Assembly: GCA_024500155.1 (NCBI GenBank)
Contig: CM044869.1
Location: 25,232,501 to 25,296,500, forward strand
DNA length: 64,000 nucleotides
From: Chenopodium formosanum
Lineage: Eukaryota > Streptophyta > Magnoliopsida > Caryophyllales > Amaranthaceae
Reading direction: 5' to 3'
The notes beneath the pieces are model-generated. The model was not told the DNA's origin and made no database searches. It saw only the letters and a list, made by a program, of their open reading frames with translations. Shown here one piece after another: positions 21,701-34,108 of the stretch; position 1 is the stretch's first letter; every line of letters begins with the position of its first letter. The position numbers and the translations under genes are program-made.

Positions 21701-23533
21701 TTCTAATTTTATTTTTATATATAATCTCCTCGATTGAAAATAATGTTGAGAAACGTTCTCAAAAATTTAAAAGATAATCCATAAACTTATATTCTAATGA
21801 ATGTTTTAGAAACCCATGTCATATGTCTAAAGTTGGTTTACTTTAATTCAAAACGTTTAAGTAAAATGCCAACACCATCTTCATATTGAAAAGTGTTTCA
21901 CAGGTTATAATGAGATGGGAGGTACAAGACCTCTAAAAGGACAAGCATAGAAGTCCAATAAAATCTCTTATCTTCAATATAATTGACTATAAGAAAGTGA
22001 TTGGAAATATCTATGATCAAAATTTGATCAAATGACATTATTCTTCATCCATTTCATATAAAGATAAATAGTTTATTAAAGTTTAATATGAATAATGATT
22101 GAATAGACTTAGCAAAATCATGAAATGTGCTTAAAGTAGTTAAACAAAGTATCATTTTGAACCTAAGAGAAATGTTCTAAGTGGCTCAAATGGAAAGGTT
22201 TTAAGAATGTATGAGGATTGTATTAAGAAGTTATAGGCCAAGAAATGCAAACAAGTTGCTACTTCTCAAACCTAGAACTACTTACATGCTTAAAGTTGTT
22301 ATGAACAACAAATGTTTCCAATTAAATGACCAATTCCAATTTATTAGAAATAACCTCATAAAAGTTGGAAGGTAAATTAAAAGAATGGAAATGTTCCAAT
22401 TAAAGAAGTATATTATAGTAATTGATTTAGCATATTACTACTTCTTGGATATGTGATGTCATGTTTAGTTCACTCTCATTAAGAATGTGGTTGAACGAAA
22501 TGAAGAAGTATGGTTAGGGGAAAAATAAATCTACAAGTTTACAAGCAAATGTTGCTACTTCACAAGTAGAATCTACAAGTTTAGAAGCAAAGGTTGCAAC
22601 TTTACAAGTAGAAGTTTATTTTCACCTTACCTAGTTATTGGCTAGAATTAAATAAATGTTATTTATTCTTTCCATTATCAAAACACCAATCAAGGTTAGT
22701 AATGACTAAGCATTGAAGATTCAAAAACATGGACTAAATGTTATTCTATGCTTTATTGAGTCACGATATGTTTTGAATAACTAAATAGGTTTAAAAGATC
22801 GATCTATATGGTAGATATAGATAAACCAGTTCTATATATACAAATTGTCTCTAAAATGTCAAATGATTTGAATGAAAAATGAACATTGCATACAGAAGAT
22901 CTAAAGGGATGGACTTTCAATATCATTAGATTATGAATCTATTGATATATATGAACATCATTCTAATTTGAAATTTTTGACAAAGTCATCGTTTGTGTAA
23001 ATGATGATATGAACTCAAGGTCTAATACATATCGACGTAAGAAAACCTAAGGATAGAGACGAAAAATGAAACTTCGTCATTTATGATATTATCACAAGTA
23101 CTTAGTTGAAGAATAAGTGTGAAAAAGTTTTGAAAAGTTCAAAAGTCTAATATGAAGTTCAATATCAACTTGACAAGATAATGATTACATTACAATATGA
23201 TTGTAATTGTGAAAGTTTGAGTCAAGACACTTAGTTGGCTATATATATTCAATTTATTGTTATATGATTGTGACTATGAGAATTTAAGCCAAAACCTTGA
23301 TAGACATCCAAGAGTTGTGAAATTGTTTTACAACAAACTTTGAAAGAAAACCTTGTGAATTGTTTATAGAAGAAGCTATCAATCTATATGAGATATATTT
23401 TGATAATGGATGAAATTACCTATCTTCCAACCAATATTTAGGGGATATACTTTTAAGATGAGCTACAAAACTAAAGAAACCTATATATGTCAAATCAAAA
23501 TGTAGCAAAGGCTTCATATGTGATATGGATAAG

Positions 23534-25097
23534 TGATTAGTGCCATTTATGGCACACATTTGATGAGTGTTATGGTTGTTTTTACCTTCTTCACATAGCT
23601 TAATTTCTTAATAAATGCTTAGTTTTATGCATTTTCTCCTTAGTTTCTCTTTTCTCTCTTATTTTTTGTTTTCATGGTTTTTCTAGTGTTTTCTTCTTTA
23701 TTTCTCCTCTTTTTGTGGATGTAGGTATTGTACGAGGTTTGGGTCTTGATATTGGTGGCTTACTAAGTTGGAAGATACCTTTGGAGCAAGCTTATAGCAT
23801 TGGGAAAGCTCAAGATGTAAGGAAGTGGATGCTCCAAGTTCTATCTCTTGCGGTCTATAGCCGCACTCTCATAAAACCACGGTGTTGAACCCACTATCAA
23901 GTCCATTTGAATCTGCCATGCTTAGTGACTATCACGATGACCTTGTGAGTGCGCACGAAGACTAATTAGCGAGCGCACGAAGCTATGAGAACTCGAAGAA
24001 CCTAGAAGAGCGGGGGCGCGCAGCTCACAAACGCAGGCGTTCAACCAATGTGCGCGGGCATGCAAGTACCTTGCGCGGACGCTTCTCTCTAGTTTTTGGT
24101 TTTTATTGTCTTCTAATTCTACAACCTATAAATACCTTTTTGTAACCGATTTTTGTAAGAAGCTTTTAGACATTAATTTCCTCATAATTTTAGCTTAGTT
24201 AAGAGTTTCTCTCTCTAGTTTTAGGGTTAATTTAGGAGTATATTTAGAGAGAGAAAGTGAGGGATTTCATTGGTGATTTGTGAGGTTGAAGATTCAAGGT
24301 GACAATTGTATTGAAGAACTCCATAATTAATCAATGAGCATTTCTAACTCTATCTCAACCTATTGCTTTGTTTAAATTCATGTTTGTTTGATTTGATTTT
24401 GATGATTGATTCTTGATTAGTGTAATTGTTCTTCATATTTTGTTGATTCTTGATTTCTTTAGTTGCTTGTTGATTAGATGATTATTCTTGAGTAGTTATT
24501 TTGCTAGGGATTATGTGAAACTTGTATGATTGATTGATTGTGATTAATTTGGGAATTATGTTGATTGATTGTTGAGATTAAAGTTATTAATGTAAGTTTA
24601 CATGTGTGTAGTTTGATTAGTCCTTGAGAATTATGCTAGATTGCATTGTGATTTCTAATTATACAGACCATTGATTTAGGAATTGCAATTATCAATCGGT
24701 TTGGATTGTGATTCTCCTAGTTTATTGTTCGTAGAGACCATTGGTTTAACGATTAGGAGATAGCTCTTTGATTCCAATTGATAGCTCTTATCATTAGTAT
24801 TCACAACCATTGATTGGCATGTTCTTCCCAAGTTGTTGCAATTGTCATGATTACTTGTTGATCCCTATTTCCTAGTGTTTCCTTTGTTTGCTTCTTTGTT
24901 TTGGTAGTTGTTAGTGTTACCCTCTTTACCTTTGACTTCGACTTAGCTTAGGCGTTAATTGGAAACACTTAAACATAACCGTTCCTAGTGGTTCGACCCT
25001 TGACTTACTTCTATACTTGTATTTAGATTTGTTAAGCGATTATAAATTTTGTTTGGCTTAGGGAGGATTAGTCAACGACCTAGTTTTCCCCCTGTCA
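23534..25097 (+). mobile_element. Solo LTR, Athila-like, in Copia-2
   Basis: The 1564-bp LTR runs from TGATTAGTGCCATTTATGG to CCCCCTGTCA, flanked by a perfect 5-bp TSD ATAAG (23529-23533 and 25098-25102). There is no internal region, so it is the product of LTR-LTR recombination. TATAAATA is at 24127. The GC-rich motif at 23929-24095 resembles the cluster in the Athila element at 265-550, which with the end sequence suggests an Athila-type source. Confidence 0.9.
23929..24095. repeat. Inverted-repeat cluster upstream of solo-LTR TATA box
   Basis: Units such as GTGCGCACGAAG, GAGCGCACGAAG, GGGGGCGCGCAG, TGTGCGCGGGCATGCA and TTGCGCGGACGC lie within about 160 bp and end about 32 bp before TATAAATA (24127). 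They have the same flavour as the Athila cluster at 265-550. Confidence 0.7.
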
Positions 25098-28000
25098 ATA
25101 AGAAAATTTCTTATAGAGTCTTTCTACAAAGCGAGGAATGAAAGTTATATTAAATCGTTTAATGCACGATCAATTCCTATCCAGAGCACGGGGTACCATT
25201 ACACAAGTCATACTTAGCACAAAATGTTTGTTGCTCAAGTAAATGCGGTTATGAAAAAGATGTCAATTCCAAAGGTCAAGTGAGAGTAGTGTAAATCTCG
25301 AAAGAGTTCGACAAAAGCAACAAACAAACATTGTTCAAGCCAGGTTGGTTACCCTATGCTAAATGTGCCCCTTCAAAAGGCAAGTGGGAGTATATGAATC
25401 TCGAAAGAGTTCGAGAGTCTTGAAAGATTTCAAGAAAAGTAAGTTCAAAAATCTTGAAGAAATTTGAGAAATAATCAAATAAAAGCAACAATATGAGCAT
25501 GATTCACCTCATGTTACAAATGACAACACGTGATCTCATTAAAAGTAATGGGAATGATGTGTCGAAGGTAGTACATTCCAAGTGCACATCCTTTATTATC
25601 CTTTCTCATTGAAATCTAAACAAAGTTGTATAAGTTTCAATTATTGCATCAAAACCCACTATGATGACTAGCATGTGCAAAATTTAGCCAAAGATATATG
25701 ATTTCATATTGATTAAGAGTTCTAAAATATTTATGAACATGATGATTATGCAAGTAATAAAGATGATCTGACAAGTTATAACTCCAAGTGGTTTAAAACC
25801 ATGGAAATCTAAAATAGATTCTAAGTATGTAAGTAAGTGTATGACACTTGATTAATTTACCTAATTGGGTGAGACCCATTATAAGCAAAACAGACAAGAA
25901 AGAAAAATGTTTTCTAACCAAACCAGATACTCGTTAAAGGATTTAAATAATTCATAGTATGACTATGACTACGATGAAACCTTTACATTAGTTATGTTGT
26001 AATGATCTATTAAAGATATTTTAGTGATTTCTACATTAGGAGATGGATTTCAAAACACTTTCTTGAAATTGTTCATGAAAGAAGATTTTATACAATCAAA
26101 AGTTCTGAAAATCTAATAATCCCAAGGATGCATAAAATATCCTTTAATGGATTAAAGTAAGCATCATGGAGTTAATTAGTGTTCTTAATTTTGTGAGTTA
26201 ATCAAATCGTTTGATGTTCTCATAAAATAAAGAAAAGGTCTTGAGTATACAAGATGTTTAGTGGGAGTTATAAAGTATTCTTGGTTTAGTAAAAAGGCAA
26301 TCATTCATTGCTTGAAGGGTCATGTGATGGCTGATGCATTTTGTATGAAAAACTTGGAAGAGGAAGATGAGTACAGTTGGGAGTCAAGATCTATTGAGAT
26401 AGGTCTTGAAGGATGTTTGAATTTGGTTAAGAATCTTATATTGATAAGATTCTTATGAGATTCAGCATTCTATTGAAAAGAGTTTCAATCCCATATAACA
26501 TGGCATATTGCTTAAAGATTCAATGCTTTGAGAAAGGTTGATGAAATTAAGGTTTTGAGTGATGCTCGTTATGTAGTTTGCAAAGGATGCATCATACCCC
26601 AAGTTTTTTAAGTATATTTAGTCAATAATTTTGCTAGTACAAACTTTTAAATTTACAATTATCTTCAATCTTATATGTTATAATTTTTTTATTTTCTATA
26701 TTTGGATTTATCAAATATATATATATATATTGAAGCTTATCTTTTCAATAGGAATTTATAACAACCTCAATTTGAATTGAGTCTTATCTTTTGAATATTC
26801 TAGAGAATTTTAACCTAATCTTTCTAATATATATACACCTAAATCCTGAAGCTGATACAATACTCATCTCTTTCAATTTACTAAGTCGTCATTTCTGACT
26901 GATCTCTTGTTGGTAAGCGATGGTTTTCTTAATTTTATACACTGATCATTAAGCCTTTTTCATGATTTCATGTCTTACCCACCTAATTTTTGTAAACTTT
27001 TTCCTCTGTAATTAACGAACTGGAATTTCATTAAGAGAAGGGGTTGTTTTCTTTCTACCAAAAGTAGACACCATTGAAATCTATTTTATGAAAGAAAATC
27101 TTAGAGTTGGTGTGTAGGAGTTGCAGAGCAGGAGGAAAAAGATGTTGATAGTGGACCACTAGGCTACTTAATACTCTTTACCACTAATTTTTCTCACCAA
27201 ACATAGCTGACTTATAAGAATTGTTTTATTTTCCCTCGTACTATTACTAACTTCATATTAGACTATGAGTCAGATTAACTTAGTTCTATTATCTATTTAT
27301 TTGTAGACGGAGGCTACTTTTAGAGGTTAATTACCTTGAGATTACATGCACAATCAAGGTAACTTTCAATGTCCATCATCTTTTAGAATCCCATTAGGAA
27401 ATTGTTTTGAAATATTGTGTGCCAACTACGTGCTTATGTAATTATATGTGATGAGTGTTGTATCGTATGAAATTATAGAATTATATTATATAACAGTTTT
27501 CTATTTGTGTACTAGTATATGTATTTTCGGATAATTGGATTAATTAGTATCGTATGAGTTTTTTAAAAATAATTAAAATCTTGGGAATTGCACTAGTAGA
27601 AAAACACATTTTGGCACTGAGTTATTGGCACCGGTTCTTAAAAACCGTTGGGAAAAAAATTAGGCGGGTTTTAGTATAATAGAATTGGCACTGGTTAAAA
27701 CCAAACTGGTGCACAATTAGAGAAATGCCACCGGTTTGAGCCGGTGGGAATTCTAAAAGAGAAAACTGCTTGCTTGCCTTATTTCGATCCTCTCCTCTCT
27801 CCTCTTTCTTGTCCTCTTTCTCTCTTCTTTCTCTTCTTTCTTACTCTCTCTCTTCTTTCTCTCTCCACGCTAGCTTCCCATCGCAGCCACCACCACCTTG
27901 AAAACCGACATTTTAACGATGGTGACAAGTATTTAGAACAGCGATGTCATAACCCCTCTATTACAGATCCTCTCTATTGCCTTCTCTCCCTTAAAATCGC

Positions 28001-28626
28001 AGTCACATGTAATTGAAGCCACCGCCGACCACCGTTGATTTCCCTTTCCTTCGATCTCCTTTCCCATCACTACATCGCAAGCAACACTTTTCTTCTCGAA
28101 GCCAAGGGTTAGGGTACAAGAGAGGTAATTTCTAGATTTGAATTTTTTTTTATTTTACACATTTTCGCTTTGTATTGCTAATTTATGTGCTTATTTCAGT
28201 GGTAATTTGTTTAATTATTGATTTTTGTCTGATTTAAAGTTTAGGGTAATGGTTGGCTGTGTTTGATTATCAGTGTATGTTATATTTGAGGGTTTACTAG
28301 CTCCTAATTTAGAGCTTTGAGATATATTTCATTTTTGTAAGTTGATGTCGTTGGATTATTATGAATTTGGTGATTAGTTTTGCTTTGAAATCGATGAAAT
28401 TATGACATTATGATGATTACTATGATGAATTAATTGTTCAATTTCTACTGCTGTTCTTATTTTTAATCATTTATTTGGATGATTATGGAAAGATTTATAC
28501 AATTGATATGAATTTGTATATATATATTGGTTAAATCTTTGATTATTTATATAGCTATTTGTTGATTTTTCTTGCAGCAATTTTTTATTAATTATAATTG
28601 ATAGAATATTTCTGAAATTTTTCCAT

Positions 28627-28938
28627 TTGATAGATTGTCAAATCAAATTCACGAGTTTAAGTTGTAAATCCATCCTTAAAATGTGTTTGAACACTATAAA
28701 TGCATGTTTCATCCTCCATAACTTTTTTAGAGAGGAAAAAATGGAAGAAAGGACTCTTGTGCAAGAGGTAAAATATGGAATTAATCGATGTAGAAGAAGA
28801 AGTGAACAAGAAGAAGAAGAAGACTATATTTTAAGTGCTCGATCAACAAAAGAGTGGAATGAGTTTAGGGATAGACTTGCCAAGAAGATGTTTAAAGTTA
28901 TCAAGGGAGGAGACTTCGAATGGATAATAGGTGATTAG
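28627..28938 (+). pseudogene. PIF/Harbinger-like transposase, C-terminal fragment
   Basis: A 103-codon open stretch contains INACFILHNFFREE and, near the end, ARSTKEWNEFRDRLAKKMF. The two segments match the C-terminus of plant DDE_Tnp_4 (PIF/Harbinger) transposases. The catalytic DDE core is absent: upstream sequence (28140-28600) is AT-rich with an intron-like TTCTTGCAG. It is truncated or the remaining exons are unrecognised. Such transposases normally pair with a Myb/SANT protein, and one lies next to it. Confidence 0.65.
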
Positions 28939-29349
28939 TAGTTTTGATTTATGAACATATGCTATTTTAAATATACAGCTACGTCTGCCTTGCATTATTG
29001 TATTTTTGGAGTAAATTTTTTATTAGGTCTATTTCAATTTGAGGACAGTGTTTAGTGCTTGAATGTGTTATGTTTGCCAACATTTATTGCTGATAGATTT
29101 ACCTAAGTTTATGCATGATACTATATATGCTGCATAGATTATTTTTAAGCTTTGACCTTTTTTTTTCTTTTTTTTTATTTTTTTGCTGTTTATCTTGGCT
29201 CTGTCTGCTAATGTTTACATTGTGATATTTAGGAATAATGACTTCTAAACGACAAGGCAAACAATCTATGGGTACACCTCATAGAAGGGGATATGTTTCG
29301 TGGAATTCAAAAATGGATGAGATACTTACTTCTACATTGTTTGAGCAAA

Positions 29350-29444
29350 GAGAGTGAGGAATAGCTCAAGTGGTTAGGGCTTCCCTCCCGATTCCAGGAG
29401 ATCTTGGGATCGATTCTCACCCCTACCCTTTTGGCTCTCTAAAC
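29350..29444 (+). mobile_element. Short tRNA-type SINE (left part; tail at 34625-34636)
   Basis: The body is about 107 bp including the right part 34625-34636 with its A-run. It has an A-box-like TAGCTCAAGTGGTTAG (29362-29377) and a B-box-like GGGATCGATTC (29406-29416). A 16-bp TSD with one mismatch flanks it: ACATTGTTTGAGCAAA (29334-29349) and ACATTGTTTGATCAAA (34637-34652). The hAT element at 29445 later inserted near its 3' end. The box spacing and A-tail support a Pol III-derived retroposon. Confidence 0.85.
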
Positions 29445-29779
29445 CATGGTATAAAATATCGGCCGAGTTGATGCGTCGCGGCCGTATTGTAACGGTATTC
29501 AAAACTGCCGTTACGATATTTAGCGTTTTGTCACGGAGTGCTAGAAAACAACGCGACATATACCGCGAAAAACGAATTTTAACCGCGACAAGCGTTTTTT
29601 AACCGCGACATCCGTATCTTGAACGAATTGTCCGCATTCACAATTTCAAAAAGTTCAACGAGTACTTATGGATTTTTCTTAAAACTTTTTCAGAGCTAAT
29701 ATTCCCCGTGTTTCCCGCAAAGAGTCTAATTTTTGTTTTTGTTGTAAATTTTCACAGATAAAAGAAGAGGAGGAAGCAA

Positions 29780-30230
29780 TTGAAATTCAGATCTAAACTT
29801 AAACAAGAAAAGCAAGGAAAACTTACCATTTTCAGATTTAAGAAAAGTAGAGTCGGGGATAGAACATTGCCGCCGGCCGACGAACTCACCATCACCAATT
29901 ACTTAGCTTCGATTCCTGAGGTTGAAGATGAGTGGGAAATTAGGAATTTGAAGAAAAATAGTGCTACTGCTACTTGGGAGTACTCTGGGACTCTTGGGAG
30001 TCGGGAGTGAGCTGTAAACCGGCCGACGAACTCACCATCCCCAATTACTTAGCTTCTCCTGAGGTTGAAGATGAGTGGGAAATTGTGGATTTGAAGAATA
30101 ATAGTGCTACTGCTACTTTGGGACTTGGGAGTACTCTGGGAGTTGGGACTCTTGGGAGTTGGGACTTGTTAGTGAGTTGTAAAACACTAGATGTATACTT
30201 GTATCAAGTAGTAGAAGCAGCAACCAACGT
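29780..30230 (+). other. hAT leader ORF with internal ~145-bp duplication
   Basis: Open stretches 29780-30010 and 29974-30282 each encode PADELTI(T/P)NYLAS ... PEVEDEWEI ... NSATAT. The repeated units start near 29873 and 30018. The second unit runs into AACGTAAGT (about 30227), a good splice donor, and an acceptor-like TTTGCAAAAG lies before the transposase ATG. This may be a 5' untranslated exon or a captured gene fragment. No family recognised. Confidence 0.5.
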
Positions 30231-30765
30231 AAGTTTTTTTTTTTTTTTTTTATTTGTAATTAAAGTTTTAGATAAGTATTAAGATTGTTGTATTATATAA
30301 TTATTATATGTAGTATTAGTGTATTACTTTAAGAAAGATGTTTGACAATTATATGACTATATGTAGAATTTTGGACTTGTATCTTTTAAGAAATTGTTTA
30401 GGAAATTTTGTTATGGTAATATTTTTTTAATTATTGCATTAGACTAGTAGTATAAACTATAAAGTGCTAAACAATTATACATGCTTGAACATTGGTAATT
30501 CATTTACTTGTGCATAATATTTTTTTAATTATTGTACTAGACTAGTAATATAAACTTATAAAGTGCTAAACAATTATACATGTGTGAACATTGGTAATTC
30601 ATTTACTTGTGCATAATATTTTTTTAATTATTGTATTAGAGTAACAGTGTATCACGTAAATGAGTAAATTAAAGTTAAAAAATTTTGTCACTAATTTTTG
30701 TACAAAACAAAATATTTGATTGTAGTTTGGTGTTTTATTTATTTGCAAAAGGTTGATTTTATCTA

Positions 30766-33700
30766 ATGGCTCCAAGAGACGAAGATATTGGTTGGATTTT
30801 TGGTGAACCCGTTGATGGAAGTAAGCGTAAAATAAGATGCAAATTTTGTCACAAAATAATTAATGGGGGTATAACAAGATTAAAGCAACATTTAGCTCAT
30901 AAAACTGGTGATGTAGCGGCATGTGAGAAAGTGTCCGTGGAAGTTAAAAGAGACATGATGGGGCTTCTAATGGAGTTTAAGGATAAAAAAAAGAAAAAAA
31001 TCGAATGGGTAGAGAATTTGAAGAAAATTTAATCAAATCAATGAATCGTCCAATCGATGATGACGAGGAGGAGGAAGATCTAGAATTGGCATATGCGATG
31101 CGACAAAGTAGAGAACAACATGAGTTTGAATATTATCATCCAAGAAATAACTACTATCATGAAGGAGGTAGTAGTGGTATTCCCTCACGATTGAACCGAT
31201 CATCATCTGTTCACGAAGTTGGAGTTGGGAGAGGAAGAGGGAGAAACATACCAATTGGAGTACCATCAAATACAGCTGCAAGATTAAGGGCACGTGAGAT
31301 TGAATTGGAAAAGGATTGTCAAAAGAAAAAAACAAACAAAAATTAACACTTCATTTATGAAGAAGGCAAAAAAGTTTATCATTAAAGCATTTGGTAATTT
31401 TATGATTGATACTAATTTACCATTTAAGGCAATCGAGTCCCCTTACACTAATCCACTGATGGATACTATACGAGAGTGTCCAGATGTTCGAGCTCCTTCG
31501 GCTTATGAATTAGCTCAGGTACAATTATTTTATTACATGAATTAACACATTTTATTATTTGCTACTAAAATTATTTCTTTAGCGTAACTGTGTTAACATT
31601 GAAATTATTTATTGTTATGTTATTAGGTGTATCTCCCAGAAGAATGTAAAGAGATGAAGAATTACATCAAATCCTTTGAATCGGTGTGGAATGAAAGAGG
31701 TGTAACAATAATGTGTGATGGTTGGTCAGGGCCAACAAACATGCACATTATAAAATTTCTTGTGTACTCGGTTCGTGGCACTGTTTTTCACAAATCAATT
31801 GATGCCACAGATGTGTATTGTAGAGACACACACTACTACTATAGTTTGATGGAGAAGGTAGTAGAAGAGATAGGGGAAGAGAAAGTTGTTCAAATAGTGA
31901 CAGATAATGAAGCTTCTGTCAAAGCTGCAGGAAAGAAACTAATGGACAAATTCCCACATTTGTATTGGACAGCTTGTGCAGCTCATTGTTTGGATCTTCT
32001 TTTGGAAGACATTGGGAAGAAAAGTTCAATAAAATCTGTAATAGAAAGAGCAAGAAAAGTCTCCCAATTCATCTACAAGTATAAATGGGCAGTTGATTAT
32101 ATGAAGAAGTTTACTGGGGGTAGAGATCTCACACGACCAGGAATCACACGATTTGCAACGCAATTCATAATGTTGGAAAGTGTTGTGAGACATAAGACTG
32201 CCTTGCAAGAAATGTTTGATTCTAGTACTTGGGTGACTTCAAGATTCGGTCAAATGAATGATGCATTAGCTGTGGAAGTTTGTGAAACGTTGTCTAAACA
32301 TCCTTCCACTGATGTTGTCAAATTTTGGGAAAAGGCCGTTGAAATAATAAAAATACAAGAGCCCATCATAAAAGTATTGAAGCTTGTTGATGGAGATCTG
32401 AAACCAACAATGGGTTTTATATATGAGGCAATGGAGCGTTGTAAGCTGGCAATTCAAAAGAATTGTACATATTACAAGAATTATTGGAAGATGATAGACA
32501 AAAGATGGAATTGCCAATTACATACGGATTTACATGCAGTAGGTAATATATATAATATTCATGATTTGATTTCTTTCAATGTACTTATATTTATGTTAAA
32601 AATAAATATTTATAATTATTGTATATGTGTGTCATGTTCAAGGATGTTTCTTAAACCCTCAATACATGTACGGAGAAAATGACATTGGAAATGACCATGA
32701 GCTGTTAGTAGGGGTGAGAAAAGTAATCACCAGACTTGAAAGAGATCCGGATAATGAAATCAGAGCAACCCAACAAGTAAGTTATTATTTATTAAGTTTA
32801 AAAAAAACATTTGTAAGATTACTTTTAAACATTTACATATATTAAAATATGTGGAAAATCACAGATTTACATGTATCGGGATAAGGCTGAAAGTTTTGGC
32901 AATAGCTCGGCACAAAGGGCAATACATCAAATGGACCCAGGTATATATTTAAACAACAAATTTAATTACAATACATGATTTATTAAAATAATTTTAATGA
33001 ATAACGTTACATACAAATAATGTTTGCAGCTATGTGGTGGATGACGTATGGAGATAGCGCACCCAAATTAAGGAAAATTGCTGTGAGAGTATTAAGTCAA
33101 ACCACATCATCATCAAACTGCGAGAGAAACTGGAGCATGTGGAGTTTGGTTCATACTAAAACGAGAAATCGATTGAAGTATGGTAGGCTCCATTAAATCG
33201 TCTACCTTAGATACAACATGAAGTTAAAATTGAGACATATGAGGAGGCATGGTGCCGATGAGCTGAAAACCACTTATGATCCAATTAATTTAGATTACAT
33301 ATTTGATGTTGATGATCCTTTAAACGAATGGTTGGAAGAATCAGAAGCTCCACTTTTCGAAGGAGATGATCTCAGTTGGTTAGATGATGATGATGGTGGA
33401 GAAGGTGGCGACGGAGGTGGTGGAAGTCAAACTGGCAACACTGTTCGAGGTTCCTCTAGTCATCAAAACTTTGAGCAAAGTCGGCAAAGTGCTGGTAACA
33501 AACAATCTCCTTTGACACCACCAAGTAGCGACGATGGAGATGATGGAAATGAATTTATCACTTCTTACTCATCGAGGCAATCAAGTGGGCGCTATCAACT
33601 TCCACAATCAATGGTTAATCCTCCAAACTCTGAATTTGAACATAATGACTCACAAGGATTTCAAAGGCGTGCAAGAGAAAGACAACCTTCAATTGAACCT

Positions 33701-34108
33701 ATTGATAGCGATGCATCATGGAATGGATTATCCACAAATGTTTTTCCATCTGAATCAGTAACTTCCAACCCCCAAGATTACAACTATCATGATTCTTTTT
33801 CATCATATCCTCAATCTACAATAGGTATGCCATATGCAGGAGCAAGTGGGAGTGGATTTGGCTACCAAGAACCACAACTTGACCCTTTCAATCAAGAAGG
33901 TCATCATATTGTCAACCATGGCACCTTAAATTATGGTGGTGTGCACTATCATCAGCCTACATATTATTGTGGTAGTAGCGGTAACTCTAGTCAAAATGAG
34001 TCCACATGGATGGATGGTACGGGATCATACTTTTTCGGGGAAACTGGAAGAAATAATAACGATGGAGATGCTCAACAAGATGCTCCACGCCACTCATTTT
34101 GGTATTAA
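30766..34108 (+). pseudogene. hAT transposase (BED, DUF659, dimerisation domain)
   Basis: Exon 1 (30766-31518) starts MAPRDEDIGWIFGEPVDG with a BED zinc finger (CKFCHKIINGGITRLKQHLAH, 30835-30900). It has two frameshifts in A-runs (near 30990 and 31325). Exon 2 (about 31627-32540) holds DUF659 (VTIMCDGWSGPTN) and the RNase-H-like core. Exon 3 (32641-32776) has FLNPQYMYG. Exon 4 is 32866-32939. Exon 5 (from 33030) has the hAT dimerisation motif SSSNCERNWSMWSLVHTKTRNRL, one TAA near 33197 and an acidic, Ser/Gly/Gln-rich tail to 34108. All introns are GT-AG. Three lesions make it inactive, yet most of the protein is preserved, so it is fairly recent. Confidence 0.9.

Larger units (their letters stand above)
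18680..26589 (+). mobile_element. Copia retrotransposon Copia-2, 5' part
   Basis: The element is on the plus strand and of the same family as Copia-1. It has an LTR (18680-19425), PBS (19427), a long leader and very decayed gag-pol. It is split by a solo LTR (23534-25097) and cut at 26589 by the chromovirus 5' LTR. Its 3' half and 3' LTR would lie beyond the window. Confidence 0.8.
21700..26589 (+). pseudogene. Copia-2 gag-pol relic
   Basis: Very decayed. The one island I trust is RT near 25957-26170: YDYDETFT, then FLKLFMKEDFIQ, as in Copia 'DYxETFSPV ... FLNG.xEEDxYM'. Elsewhere frames are closed and the domains unreadable. The interval 23534-25097 is the solo LTR and not part of the gene. 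The open stretch at 26261-26455 is not recognised. Confidence 0.5.

Noticed and set aside
26700..26730. TATATA run as a promoter
   Set aside because: It is a simple dinucleotide tract near the LTR start; the 3' LTR has an A-run there instead.
29350..29436. Possible functional tRNA gene
   Set aside because: The A and B boxes are present, but no cloverleaf could be drawn, and the A-tail and 16-bp TSD mark a SINE.
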